64,000 nt of DNA from Bradyrhizobium xenonodulans (GTDB taxonomy: Bacteria > Pseudomonadota > Alphaproteobacteria > Rhizobiales > Xanthobacteraceae), in NCBI RefSeq assembly GCF_027594865.1, contig NZ_CP089391.1, positions 2,200,501 to 2,264,500 of the forward strand, written 5' to 3'. Under the pieces are notes generated by a model. That model ran no database searches, was not told where the DNA came from, and saw nothing but the letters and a program-made list of their open reading frames with translations. Shown here piece after piece: positions 51,186 through 60,475 of this stretch. The first letter of the stretch is position 1. Every line of letters begins with the position of its first letter. A program made the position numbers and the translations under genes.

Positions 51186-51293
51186 GATCCTCGCTCCCAG
51201 CTCGTAATCGCCCTCGACTTTTCAACGCTCAGGTGACGGAATGGTTCGTTGTCGGCCCGGTCCCGGCATTGCGATCTTCCGACGCAGGCAAGC

Positions 51294-52508
51294 TCAAGAA
51301 AAATCCTGCGTCAGCGTCGCGGCGAGCCGCTCCAGCGCCCAGTCGACCTGGTCGCTGGTGATCACCAGCGGCGGGGCGATGCGGATCGTGTGCTCATGGG
51401 TATCCTTGGCGAGGATGCCTTTGCCCTGGAGCGCCTCGCAGTAGCGGCGTGCGCGCCCGGCCTCGGGATGCAGCTCGACCGCCAGCATCAGGCCGCGTCC
51501 GCGCACCTCGCGGATCGTGTTGGCGCGGATGTCCTTCAGGCCTTCCAGAAAGCGCGCGCCCTGCCTGGCCGCGTTCTCGATCATGCCTTCCTCGACCAGC
51601 ACCCGCATCGCCGCGCGCGCCACCGCACAGGCTAGCGGGTTGCCGCCGAAGGTCGAACCATGCTGCCCGGGTCTCAATGTTCCGAGTACGTCGTTGTTCG
51701 AGAGCACGGCCGACACCGGATAGAAGCCGCCGGACAGGGCTTTTCCGAGCAGCGTCACGTCCGCCTCGATTCCCTCGTGCTGTTCGGCGAGCAGCTTGCC
51801 GGTGCGACCGAGTCCGGTCTGGATCTCGTCGAGCACCAGCATCACGTTGTTGGCGGTGCAGAGCTTGCGCACCTCAGTGAAATAGCCGGCTGGAGGAATG
51901 ATGACACCGGCTTCGCCCTGGATCGGCTCGACCAGAAAGGCGACGGTGTCCGGCGTGATCGCGTCTTTCAGTGCCGCGGCGTCGCCGAACGGGATGATCT
52001 TGAAGCCCGGCGCGAACGGTCCGAAATGCGTGCGTGTCTCGGGATCGGTTGAAAAACCGACGATGCCAAGCGTGCGTCCGTGGAAATTGTCGGCGCAGAC
52101 GATGATTTCGGCCTGGCCATTCGGCACGCCCTTCACCTCATAGCCCCATTTGCGCACCGACTTGATCGCGCTCTCGACCGCCTCGGCGCCGCTGTTCATC
52201 GGCAGCACCTTGTGGGAGCCGGTCAGCGCCGCGATCTCTTCGTAGAAGAGGGCGAGCTGGTCATTGTGGAAGGCGCGCGAGGTGAGTGTCAGCCGGTGCG
52301 CCTGTTCGACCATCGCGGCCAGGATCTTGGGGTGGCAGTGGCCCTGGCTGACCGCCGAATAGGCCGAGAGGCAGTCGAGATAGCGGTTGCCTTCGGTATC
52401 CCACACCCAGACACCTTCGCCGCGCGACAGGACGACCCCGATCGGCTCGTAGTTTTGGGCCCCAAAGCGTGCTTCTGTTGCGATGAAATCAATGACGGAC
52501 GAGCTCAT
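51294..52508 (-). CDS. rocD: Ornithine-oxo-acid transaminase
   Basis: A 404-residue class III PLP aminotransferase. The PLP lysine is in [23 protein letters not shown] (near 254); [15 protein letters not shown] holds the Asp that contacts the pyridine nitrogen; [14 protein letters not shown] and [15 protein letters not shown] are typical of ornithine aminotransferase. It transfers the delta-amino group of ornithine to 2-oxoglutarate, giving glutamate semialdehyde and proline or glutamate. No arginase or Lrp-type regulator is adjacent on this side. The start at 52508 gives [32 protein letters not shown]. Confidence 0.92.
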   Translation of the reverse strand: MSSSVIDFIATEARFGAQNYEPIGVVLSRGEGVWVWDTEGNRYLDCLSAYSAVSQGHCHPKILAAMVEQAHRLTLTSRAFHNDQLALFYEEIAALTGSHKVLPMNSGAEAVESAIKSVRKWGYEVKGVPNGQAEIIVCADNFHGRTLGIVGFSTDPETRTHFGPFAPGFKIIPFGDAAALKDAITPDTVAFLVEPIQGEAGVIIPPAGYFTEVRKLCTANNVMLVLDEIQTGLGRTGKLLAEQHEGIEADVTLLGKALSGGFYPVSAVLSNNDVLGTLRPGQHGSTFGGNPLACAVARAAMRVLVEEGMIENAARQGARFLEGLKDIRANTIREVRGRGLMLAVELHPEAGRARRYCEALQGKGILAKDTHEHTIRIAPPLVITSDQVDWALERLAATLTQDFS

Positions 52509-52692
52509 CTGTCGTCACTCCATTGCCGCGCATGGCGGCGACAACCGACTGCACCAGCGGTCTTCAGCTTGATTTGGGCATCAGCCGGCCGCCCTGGAAG
52601 CCTTGATGCGTCCGATGGCTTAGCCCGACCTGATTTTGCCAGAAGTGTCAGAGGGTTCCCTACTGTGCATGGGGTTGTTTTCGCGATTTTGT

Positions 52693-53913
52693 TCAGCCGA
52701 TCGCGCAGGGCACGCTCAGAAAGCCACGGAACCGCACCCGTCCGCCGCGTACCGGCTGGCCGCTGACAGCGTAGTTCGGGAAGCGCGCCAGGAAGCGCGA
52801 TATCGCAATGGCGCCCTCCAGCCGCGCCAACGCCATGCCGGCGCATTGATGCGCGCCGGTGGCGAAAGCGAGGTGCCGGTTCGGCGTGCGTGCGACGTCG
52901 AAACGTTCGGGGTCCGGAAACTGCGCGGGGTCGCGGTTGGCCGCCCCGATGCACAGCGTCACCGACGTGCCCGCGTCGAGCATGACGCCGCCGAGCTCGA
53001 CCTTCTCCGTGGTCATGCGATTGCCGAGCTGGTTGGAGCTCTCGTAGCGCAGCATCTCCTCGACGGCCGTCTTGATCAGGTCGGGATTGCCGATCAGCCG
53101 CTGCTTCTGATCCGGATTCCGGTGCAGCGCGACGAGGCCATTGCCGATCAGATTGGTGGTGGTCTCATGGCCGGCGTTGAGCAGGAAGATGCAATTGTGC
53201 AGCAGCTCCTTCTCAGTCAGCCGCTCGCCGTTCTCTTCTCCCTGGATCAGACGCGTCAGCACGTCGCGCTCGGGATTGCCCGGCTTCTCGCGCCGGCGTG
53301 CAACCAGCGTTTCCAGGTAAGCGAGGAAGTCCTTCACCGCCTTGTTGCCGCGCGTGGCGACTTCGGGTGATACCACGGGCTCGAGCGCGCCGAGGATCGC
53401 CAGCGACCAGTCGCGCAGCGGCGCGCGCTCGTCGTGGGGAACGTCGAGGAGGTTGCCTATGACCTCGATGGGGATGGAAGCAGCAAAGTCCTCGATCAGC
53501 TCGCATTGGCCCTTGGCGGCGATGGCGTCGAGCAGGCCCTCGACCAGCTTGACGATATCGCCCTCCATTCCCGCGATCGCACGCGGCGACAGCGCGCCCA
53601 TGATCAGGCGGCGGACGCGGGTGTGGGCGGGCGGATCGTTGAAGACGAGGCTGGTGGTGTGGTGCTCGTAGAGGGGGGTGTCGCCATATTTTGGCGCAAA
53701 CTCGCGCTTCTTGTCCGAGCTGAACGATCTCGTGTTCTTGTAGGTGGCGACGAGATCGTCATAGCGGGTCAGGAACACGGTGCCGTTCGGCAGGCGCTTG
53801 ACCGGCGCGTTTTCCCGCAGTGCACGATAGGTCGGGTACGGATCGTCGTAGAACTCTGGCGTCAGCTTCTCCAGATCGAAACTCGCCGCCAGCTCTTTCG
53901 CACTTGCGTTCAT
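52693..53913 (-). CDS. Cytochrome P450
   Basis: A 406-residue soluble bacterial P450. The I-helix has AGHETTTN (247-254), the K-helix ExxR is E286-R289 (EEMLRY) and the heme-cysteine motif is FATGAHQCAG with Cys357. These are complete, so the enzyme should be active. No membrane anchor is present. The closest types by eye are the CYP group often listed as PksS- or CypC-like, with unknown substrates. The start at 53913 gives MNASAKELAASFDLEKL; a longer open frame upstream to 54042 would overlap the divergent gene. No ferredoxin is adjacent. It is divergent from a split ThDP decarboxylase. Confidence 0.9.
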   Translation of the reverse strand: MNASAKELAASFDLEKLTPEFYDDPYPTYRALRENAPVKRLPNGTVFLTRYDDLVATYKNTRSFSSDKKREFAPKYGDTPLYEHHTTSLVFNDPPAHTRVRRLIMGALSPRAIAGMEGDIVKLVEGLLDAIAAKGQCELIEDFAASIPIEVIGNLLDVPHDERAPLRDWSLAILGALEPVVSPEVATRGNKAVKDFLAYLETLVARRREKPGNPERDVLTRLIQGEENGERLTEKELLHNCIFLLNAGHETTTNLIGNGLVALHRNPDQKQRLIGNPDLIKTAVEEMLRYESSNQLGNRMTTEKVELGGVMLDAGTSVTLCIGAANRDPAQFPDPERFDVARTPNRHLAFATGAHQCAGMALARLEGAIAISRFLARFPNYAVSGQPVRGGRVRFRGFLSVPCAIG

Positions 53914-54019
53914 CCGCCATACTCGCCGGTTGAGACCGATATGCTGTTTTCGCTCTTTCGAGCGGCTCTGATCACCGTCTACAGTCGGGCCGTAATTTGC
54001 AAGCCGACCGGACAGGAAA

Positions 54020-54559
54020 ATGCACGCCCGCGCTGACGACACGACGGCGCCGAACTGGCCCGACGATATTTTCGCGACCTTGCAACGCTTCGACGTCCGG
54101 CAGGTGCCTTACGTGCCCGATGCCGGCCATTCAAAACTCATCCAGCGCGTGCTCGCCTCCTCCACGATGCGCGGCATTGCGCTGACGACGGAGGAGGAGG
54201 GCGTGGCGTTGCTGGCCGGCGCCTGGGCGGGCGGACAGCGCGGCGTGCTGCTGATGCAGTCGAGCGGCGTCGGCAATTGCATCAACATGCTGTCGCTGAT
54301 CCCGATCCTGCGCTTTCCGTTCCTCACGCTCGTGACCATGCGCGGCGAGTGGGGCGAGTTCAATCCGTGGCAGGTGCCGATGGGATCGACCACGCAGGGC
54401 GTGTTCGAGCTCTCTGGCGTCCAGGTGCTGCGTGCGTCCGACGCGGCCGAGGTGCCGGCCGTGCTGGAGGCGGCGGCTGCCCAGGCCTACAACGCACTGA
54501 CGCCCACCGCCGTCCTGCTGTCGCAGCGCCTGATCGGCGCCAAGGTCTTCACCAAATGA
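54020..54559 (+). CDS. ThDP decarboxylase alpha subunit (ComD/phosphonopyruvate decarboxylase-like)
   Basis: A 179-residue protein matching the N-terminal pyrimidine-binding half of ThDP enzymes. TTEEEGVALLAGAWAGGQRG near 56-75 holds the Glu that contacts the thiamine aminopyrimidine, followed by LLMQSSGVGNCINMLSLIPILRFPFLTLVTMRGEWGEFNPWQVPMG, characteristic of sulphopyruvate and phosphonopyruvate decarboxylases. It acts only with the next subunit, which it overlaps by 4 nt (ATGA). It is divergent from the P450 gene by 106 bp. The substrate is unknown. Confidence 0.85.
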   Translation: MHARADDTTAPNWPDDIFATLQRFDVRQVPYVPDAGHSKLIQRVLASSTMRGIALTTEEEGVALLAGAWAGGQRGVLLMQSSGVGNCINMLSLIPILRFPFLTLVTMRGEWGEFNPWQVPMGSTTQGVFELSGVQVLRASDAAEVPAVLEAAAAQAYNALTPTAVLLSQRLIGAKVFTK

Positions 54560-55146
54560 GCAAGGCCAATCTCCTCGACCGCCGTCAGGTGGTGTCCACC
54601 CTGCTTGCGAACCGCAAGGACGTCGTCGCGATCGGTGGCCTCGGTGCCTCCACCAACGACATGTGCGCGGCCGGCGACCACGTCCGCAATTTCTATCTCT
54701 GGGGCGGCATGGGCGGCGCCGCGATGATCGGGCTGGGCCTTGCCCTGGCGCAACCAGGACTGCCGGTGCTGGTCATCACCGGCGACGGCGAGATGCTGAT
54801 GGGGATGGGCAGCCTTGCCACCATCGGGCTGCAGAAGCCGTCCAACCTCTCGATCGTCGTCCTCGACAACGAGGCCTATGGCGAGACCGGCGGCCAGACC
54901 AGCCACACCTCCGCAGCCGCCGACCTCGTCGGCGTCGCCAGGGCCTGCGGCATCGGGGACAGCCGGGCTGTGACGACCATGGCCGAGGTCGAGGCCTTCG
55001 CCAAAGCCATTCACGACGTCTCGGCGGGGCCGCGCTTTGCCAATGTGAAGATCGACAGCGCCAGCCTGGAGCGGATTTTGCCAAGCCGGGACGGGACTTA
55101 CATCGTCAACCGGATCCGCGGCGACCTCGGCTTCCAGCCGATCTAG
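54556..55146 (+). CDS. ThDP decarboxylase beta subunit (ComE-like)
   Basis: A 196-residue protein with the pyrophosphate-binding half of ThDP enzymes: ITGDGEMLMGMGSLATIG with GDG at 76-78 and the closing Asn105 in VVLDNEAYGETGGQTSHTS. It pairs with the alpha subunit to decarboxylate a 2-oxo acid such as sulphopyruvate or phosphonopyruvate, or a related compound. Neither a phosphonopyruvate mutase nor sulphonate genes are in the window, so the natural substrate is open. The two subunits are fused in some bacteria; here they are split and translationally coupled. Confidence 0.86.
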   Translation: MSKANLLDRRQVVSTLLANRKDVVAIGGLGASTNDMCAAGDHVRNFYLWGGMGGAAMIGLGLALAQPGLPVLVITGDGEMLMGMGSLATIGLQKPSNLSIVVLDNEAYGETGGQTSHTSAAADLVGVARACGIGDSRAVTTMAEVEAFAKAIHDVSAGPRFANVKIDSASLERILPSRDGTYIVNRIRGDLGFQPI

Positions 55147-55259
55147 CCGCGCGTCGGTCTTCGACGGGACGCTCATTCTGCTCGCGGGCCGTGTACCCGA
55201 GTCCATTTTCTAGTGAATCTACAAGTTGCGATGCAGCATAGTGCTTGACTTTTGCGTGG

Positions 55260-55275
55260 GTGAGTGCTTACTCAC
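55260..55275. promoter_or_regulatory. TetR operator upstream of the RND operon
   Basis: GTGAGTGCTTACTCAC is a perfect palindrome with 6-bp arms, 4 nt upstream of the ATG at 55280. TTGACT at 55246-55251 could be the -35 box. Binding of the encoded TetR protein would repress its own operon. Confidence 0.6.
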
Positions 55276-55279
55276 TAGC

Positions 55280-55981
55280 ATGAGCTCATTGCGAATGACG
55301 AGCGACCTGAGGCGTCAATTGATCCTCGGTGCCGCGAAACGTTGCTTTGCCCGACACGGCTATACCGGCACCACGACGAAGAGCGTGGCGGCCGCCGCTG
55401 CCATTTCCGAAGCGCTGCTGTTCAAGCATTTCCCGTCCAAGGCGGCGCTGTACGCCGAAATCCTCAGCGACGAATGCGAGGCGGACCCGGCCTTCATGGA
55501 GCTGCTCGAGCGGGAGCCGTCGACGGCTGCCATGGTCGAGATGATCCGCGGCATGGTCCAGCACTTCCTCCACATCGCTGACGGCCCCGACCAGGAAGAG
55601 GCCCAGCGCCTGCGACTGATGGCCACGAGCCATTTGGATGATGGCGAATTCGCCCGTTTGCTGTATGCCAAGATCGAGACGCTGATCGGGGCGGTCTTCG
55701 TCGCCTCGCTCGAGCGTGCGGTGGCCGCCGGGGACGCGCGGCCGTTCAGCGGCGATCCGCTCAATCTGTTCTGGTTTGCGCACCACACGCTGATGACGGC
55801 TGCGCTGACCAGGCTGTCGGCTACACCTTGCCTCGCTTACGGCAGGGCGGGTGACCTCGAGCGGCAGCTCTGTGAGTTTCTCCTGAGAGGTATCGGACTT
55901 AACGACGCCGCAATTGCTTCGCATTTGGGCCGCGATCAGGCCGCGGGTGCGGACAAGACGGCGATTGCAGAGAGTGCATGA
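55280..55981 (+). CDS. TetR-family repressor of the RND efflux operon
   Basis: A 233-residue regulator. The helix-turn-helix is LRRQLILGAAKRCFARHGYTGTTTKSVAAAAAISEALLFKHFPSKAALYAEIL (about 8-62); the ligand domain is helical and carries no recognised motif. ATG 55280 gives MSSLRMTSDL; an upstream in-frame start would be translated through the operator. The stop is one nucleotide before the adaptor ATG (55983), so regulator and efflux genes are one operon. Inducers are unknown; a drug or plant phenolic is plausible. Confidence 0.9.
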   Translation: MSSLRMTSDLRRQLILGAAKRCFARHGYTGTTTKSVAAAAAISEALLFKHFPSKAALYAEILSDECEADPAFMELLEREPSTAAMVEMIRGMVQHFLHIADGPDQEEAQRLRLMATSHLDDGEFARLLYAKIETLIGAVFVASLERAVAAGDARPFSGDPLNLFWFAHHTLMTAALTRLSATPCLAYGRAGDLERQLCEFLLRGIGLNDAAIASHLGRDQAAGADKTAIAESA

Positions 55982-55982
55982 C

Positions 55983-57176
55983 ATGAACATCGTAACCGAA
56001 CACAAGATTTCGGGCGAACCGATCGACAACAAGGCTCCCAAGCGCCCGGTCCGGCCGGTGCTCTGGTTCATCATCGTCGGCACGCTTCTGGGCGCGCTCG
56101 TCGGTGGGCTCGTCTGGTTCAATTCTTTCCGCGGCCAGATGATCAAGCAGTTCTTCGCCAACAACAAGCCGCCGCCGACCGCGGTCAGCGCGGCCGAAGC
56201 GAAGTCGGAGGTGGTGCCGAACCTGCTGACCGCGGTCGGCGGGCTGTTCGCCGTGCATCAGGTCGACGTCAGTGCCGACGTCAACGGCCGTATCACCGAG
56301 ATCAAGTTCGAGCCGGGCGCGCATGTCGAGGCCGGGACGCCGCTGGCGCAGCTGTTCGACGCCCCGGAGCGGGGCGACCTCGCCAATTACAAGGCGCAGG
56401 CAACCGTCGCGCAGCTGTCGCTCGATCGCGCCAAGCAGCTGGCCTCGCGCCAGTTCGGCCCGCAGGCGACCGTCGATACCGCGCAGGCTGCCTACGACCA
56501 GGCGCAGGCGGGCATCGCCAAGACCGAAGCGCTGATCTCGCAGAAGCTGGTCCGCGCGCCGTTCTCCGGCGATCTCGGCATGCGCAAGGTCGAGGTCGGC
56601 CAGTATCTGACGGCCGGCACGGCGATCGTCTCGCTGACTGATCTGTCCGAGCTGTGGGCCAACTTCACGGTGACCGAAAAGGATTCCGGCAGCCTCAAGG
56701 TCGGCCAGACCGTTCGGCTGAAGGTCGACGCCTATCCGGGCCGCACCTTCGACGGCAAGATCACGACGATCGAGCCGCAGATCGCGACTGACACCCGCAA
56801 CATCCGCGTGCAGGCGACGATCGCCAATCCGGAGAAGATCCTGAAGCCCGGCATGTTCGTGACCACCACGGTGGTGTTGCCGGACAAGCCGGCGGTGATC
56901 ACCGTTCCTGAGACGGCGGTCGACTACACGCTGTACGGCGACTCGGTGTTCGTGATCACCGAGAAGAAGGGCGAGGACGGCAAGACCAGCCTCTCCGCGG
57001 TGCGCACCTTCGTGCAGACCGGCAGCCGGGTCGAAGGTCGCGTCGAAATCATCAAGGGCCTGAAGGCGGGTGACAAGGTCGTCGCGGTCGGCCAGCTCAA
57101 GCTGCAATCGGGTGCGGCAGTGTCGATTTCGACCGACCCGCCCCCGCAGATTCCGGCGCAGCCGCCGCGCTACTGA
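55983..57176 (+). CDS. RND efflux periplasmic adaptor (HlyD/AcrA family)
   Basis: A 397-residue membrane fusion protein. A cytoplasmic tail of about 30 residues and one N-terminal helix (VLWFIIVGTLLGALVGGLVWF) anchor it; no lipobox is seen. The lipoyl half-motifs VSADVNGRITEIKFEPGAHVEAGTPLAQLFD and QKLVRAPFSGDLGMRKVEVGQYLTAG flank a helical hairpin with AQLSLDRAKQLASRQF. The beta-barrel domain ends in a Pro-rich tail PPPQIPAQPPRY. It connects the RND pump at 57247 to an outer-membrane channel, for which no gene is present in the window. Confidence 0.92.
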   Translation: MNIVTEHKISGEPIDNKAPKRPVRPVLWFIIVGTLLGALVGGLVWFNSFRGQMIKQFFANNKPPPTAVSAAEAKSEVVPNLLTAVGGLFAVHQVDVSADVNGRITEIKFEPGAHVEAGTPLAQLFDAPERGDLANYKAQATVAQLSLDRAKQLASRQFGPQATVDTAQAAYDQAQAGIAKTEALISQKLVRAPFSGDLGMRKVEVGQYLTAGTAIVSLTDLSELWANFTVTEKDSGSLKVGQTVRLKVDAYPGRTFDGKITTIEPQIATDTRNIRVQATIANPEKILKPGMFVTTTVVLPDKPAVITVPETAVDYTLYGDSVFVITEKKGEDGKTSLSAVRTFVQTGSRVEGRVEIIKGLKAGDKVVAVGQLKLQSGAAVSISTDPPPQIPAQPPRY

Positions 57177-57189
57177 CACATACATCTAC

Positions 57190-57212
57190 GTGATCCGGCC
57201 TGGCCGGATCAC
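57190..57212 (+). other. Perfect hairpin between adaptor and pump genes
   Basis: GTGATCCGGC and GCCGGATCAC form a 10-bp stem around CTG, followed by GTTTCTTG. It may attenuate transcription into the pump gene or protect the adaptor message. Confidence 0.5.
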
Positions 57213-57246
57213 GTTTCTTGAGACATAGAAAATCGAGATCGCCGCG

Positions 57247-60200
57247 ATGGCCCTAACCGATATTTTCATCAAGCGCCCGGTTCTGTCGGTCGTCGTCAGC
57301 CTGCTGATCCTTCTGATCGGCCTGCGCGCCGCGATGGTGCTGCCGATCCGGCAGTATCCGAAGCTGTCGAACACGGTCATCAACATCACGACCGTCTATC
57401 CAGGCGCGTCCGCGGATTTGATCCAGGGCTTCATCACGACGCCAATCGAGCAGGCGGTCGCTTCGGCCGAAGGCGTCGACTACATCACCTCGTCCTCGGT
57501 GCTCGGCACCTCGACGATCCAGGTCTACATCAAGCTGAACTTCGATCCGAACCAGGCGCTGACCGAGGTTCTGGCGAAGACCAATTCGGTCAAGTACCTG
57601 ATCCCGAAGGAATCCAACGACCCGATCGTCACCAAGACCACCGGCCAGACCACGGCCGTGATGTATCTCGGCTTCTCCTCCGAGGAGCTGTCGGGCTCGG
57701 CGATCTCCGACTATCTGACGCGCGTGGTGCAGCCGGTGCTGTCGACCGTCGACGGCGTCGCCTCCGCCGACATCCTGGGTGGCCAGACCTTCGCGATGCG
57801 GCTCTGGCTTGATCCCGTCAAGATGGCCGGCCGCAACGTCTCGCCGGCGGATGTCGCCGCCGCGATCACCGCCAACAACTTCCAGTCCGCGGCGGGCCAG
57901 GCCAAGGGCTATCTGATCGTCTCGACCATCTCGACGAATACGGGCCTGACCGACGTCAACCAGTTCAAGAAGATGATCGTCAAGGCCAAGGACGGCGGCT
58001 TCGTACGGATGGAGGACGTCGCCACCGTCGAGCTTGCGGCCCAGAGCACCGACGCGAGCGTCGCCTTCAACGGCGAGCACGCGATCTTCATCGGCGTGCA
58101 GGCAACGCCGCAGGGCAACCCTCTGACGCTGGTCAAGGGCGTGCGGGCGCTGTTCCCCGAGCTCGAACGCAATCTGCCGCCGTCGATGAAGATGAAGGTC
58201 GCCTACGATTCGACCAAGTTCATTCAGTCCTCGATCGACGAGGTGGAGAAGACGCTGGGCGAAGCCGTGATCATCGTGATCGTGGTGATCTTCCTGTTCC
58301 TGGCCTCGTTCCGCTCGGTCATCATTCCCGTCGTGACGATTCCCTTGTCGATGATCGGCGTCTGCACCTTGATGCTGGCACTGGGCTTCAGCTTCAACCT
58401 GCTGACGCTGCTCGCCATGGTGCTCGCGATCGGCCTCGTGGTCGACGACGCCATCGTCGTGGTGGAGAACATCCACCGCCATCTGGAGGAAGGGAAAACG
58501 CCGGTCCAGGCGTCGCTGCAAGGCGCGCGGGAGATCGTCGGTCCCGTCATTTCCATGACCATCACGCTCGCCGCGGTATACGCGCCGATCGGTTTCCTCG
58601 GCGGCCTCACCGGTTCGCTGTTCCGCGAATTCGCCTTCACGCTCGCGGGATCGGTGATCGTGTCGGGCGTCATCGCGCTGACGCTGTCGCCGATGATGTG
58701 CTCGGTGTTGCTGAAGAACACCGAAGAGGGCCGCTTCGCCAAGCTCATCAACAAGGTTTTCGGCGCGCTGACGCGGTGGTACGGCCGCAGGCTCGACCGC
58801 TCGCTCGACTACAAGGCCATCACCGGTCTGTTCGCGATCACGATCCTCGGGCTCGTCGGCTTCCTCTACATGCACACTTCGAAAGAGCTGGCGCCTGAGG
58901 AAGACCAGGGCATCGTGTTCGCGGTGACCAAGGCGCCGAAATACGCCAACATCGACTATGTCGATTTCTACGGTGAGAAGCTCGACAAGGAATTCCAGAA
59001 ATTCCCCGAGACCGACCTGCGCTTCGTGCTCAACGGCATCAACGGCCCGCAGGGCGGTATCGCCGGCATGCTGCTCAAGCCCTGGGAGGAGCGCAAGCGC
59101 TCGTCGATCGCACTGAAGCCGCTGGTGCAGGCCGAGCTCTCGAAGATCGAGGGCGTGCAGGCCTTCGCGTTCAACCTGCCGCCCCTTCCGGGCGGACCGG
59201 GCGGTCTGCCGGTGCAGATGGTGATCAACTCGACCGCTGGATTCCAAACGGTCTATGAGCAGATGGAGAAACTGAAGGACTCCGCGCGCAAGAGCGGCAT
59301 GTTCATCGTCTCCGACAGCGATCTCGCCTTCAACCAGCCCAACGTGAAGGTGACGATCGATCGCTCCAAGGCCCAGGATCTCGGCGTCAACATGCAGAAC
59401 CTCGGCTCTACGCTCGCGGTGCTGCTCGGCGGCAACTACATCAACCGCTTCAATCTCGAGGGCCGCTCCTACCAGGTGATCCCGCAGGTGCCGCGCGCCA
59501 AGCGGCTCTCGCCGGAATCGCTTGGCGGCTACTATGTGACCACCAACACCGGCCAGCAGCTCCCATTGTCGACGGTGGTATCGATCGAAACCACGACCAA
59601 TCCGAACTCGCTGACGCACTACAATCAGCTCAATTCGGCGACGTTCTCGGCCGTGCCGATGCCCGGCGTGACCGTCGGCGCGGCGGTCGACTTCCTCGAG
59701 GGCGAGGCCAAGAAGCTGCCGCAGGGCTTCAGCCACGACTACCTCGCCGACTCCAGGCAATACGTGCAGGAAGGCAACCAGCTCGCGATCACCTTCGGCT
59801 TCGCGCTGATCATCATCTTCCTGGTACTGGCGGCGCAGTTCGAGAGCTTGCGCGACCCGCTGGTGATCATGATCTCGGTGCCGATGGCGATCGTCGGCGC
59901 GCTGATTCCGCTGTTCTTCGGCGTGGCGACCATGAATATCTACACCCAGGTCGGCCTGCTGACGCTCGTCGGCCTGATCACCAAGCACGGCATCCTGATG
60001 GTGGAGTTCGCCAACGAGCTCCAGGTCAACGAGCGGCTCGACCGCCGCTCGGCCATCGAAATGTCGGCCCGCATCCGTCTGCGTCCGATCCTGATGACCA
60101 CGGCCGCGATGGTGACCGGCCTGATCCCGCTCTTGACCGCGACCGGCGCGGGCGCGGCCAGCCGCTTCTCGATCGGTCTCGTGGTCGTCGCCGGCATGTC

Positions 60201-60342
60201 GATCGGCACGCTGTTCACACTGTTCGTGCTGCCGGCGGTCTATGTGGTGCTGGCGACCGACCATCGTGCGGCGGCGGATTCCGAGCGGAACAAGCAGGTC
60301 AACGATCTCGACCTCAACGCCAAGGCGCTGCGGCCGACCTGA
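57247..60342 (+). CDS. RND multidrug efflux pump, inner-membrane subunit (HAE-1 family)
   Basis: A 1031-residue RND pump with two 6-helix halves and two large periplasmic loops. The start MALTDIFIKRPVLSVVVSLLILLIGLRAAMVLPIRQYP is characteristic. The proton-relay acidic pair lies in GLVVDDAIVVVENIHRHLEEG (near 402-403) and the helix 10 lysine counterpart in GLITKHGILMVEFANEL (near 920). MexB/AcrB are 1040-1050, so the size is normal. It expels amphiphilic compounds using the proton gradient. It follows the adaptor by 70 bp with a hairpin between. Confidence 0.93.
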   Translation: MALTDIFIKRPVLSVVVSLLILLIGLRAAMVLPIRQYPKLSNTVINITTVYPGASADLIQGFITTPIEQAVASAEGVDYITSSSVLGTSTIQVYIKLNFDPNQALTEVLAKTNSVKYLIPKESNDPIVTKTTGQTTAVMYLGFSSEELSGSAISDYLTRVVQPVLSTVDGVASADILGGQTFAMRLWLDPVKMAGRNVSPADVAAAITANNFQSAAGQAKGYLIVSTISTNTGLTDVNQFKKMIVKAKDGGFVRMEDVATVELAAQSTDASVAFNGEHAIFIGVQATPQGNPLTLVKGVRALFPELERNLPPSMKMKVAYDSTKFIQSSIDEVEKTLGEAVIIVIVVIFLFLASFRSVIIPVVTIPLSMIGVCTLMLALGFSFNLLTLLAMVLAIGLVVDDAIVVVENIHRHLEEGKTPVQASLQGAREIVGPVISMTITLAAVYAPIGFLGGLTGSLFREFAFTLAGSVIVSGVIALTLSPMMCSVLLKNTEEGRFAKLINKVFGALTRWYGRRLDRSLDYKAITGLFAITILGLVGFLYMHTSKELAPEEDQGIVFAVTKAPKYANIDYVDFYGEKLDKEFQKFPETDLRFVLNGINGPQGGIAGMLLKPWEERKRSSIALKPLVQAELSKIEGVQAFAFNLPPLPGGPGGLPVQMVINSTAGFQTVYEQMEKLKDSARKSGMFIVSDSDLAFNQPNVKVTIDRSKAQDLGVNMQNLGSTLAVLLGGNYINRFNLEGRSYQVIPQVPRAKRLSPESLGGYYVTTNTGQQLPLSTVVSIETTTNPNSLTHYNQLNSATFSAVPMPGVTVGAAVDFLEGEAKKLPQGFSHDYLADSRQYVQEGNQLAITFGFALIIIFLVLAAQFESLRDPLVIMISVPMAIVGALIPLFFGVATMNIYTQVGLLTLVGLITKHGILMVEFANELQVNERLDRRSAIEMSARIRLRPILMTTAAMVTGLIPLLTATGAGAASRFSIGLVVVAGMSIGTLFTLFVLPAVYVVLATDHRAAADSERNKQVNDLDLNAKALRPT

Positions 60343-60366
60343 GGCCCCAAGCAAGCGCATCAGAGG

Positions 60367-60399
60367 GCGGCAATGGTTAACCCCATTGCCGCTCTTTTT
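60367..60399 (+). terminator. Rho-independent terminator after the RND operon
   Basis: GCGGCAATGG (60367-60376) and CCATTGCCGC (60383-60392) form a 10-bp stem with loop TTAACC, then TCTTTTTC. Confidence 0.9.
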
Positions 60400-60475
60400 C
60401 GTTGTGGGCTTCGGTTAAACCCCGGTCCCGCGCTGGCGAGAGACAACGTCCGGCCTTCTTGCTAGGTTCGACGGA

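Noticed and set aside
57253..60360. An open frame of 1035 codons on the minus strand across the whole RND pump gene
   Set aside because: It is antisense to a clear RND protein; the translation is a charge-rich Arg/His/Asp sequence without family motifs, as GC-rich codon bias produces in the mirrored frame.
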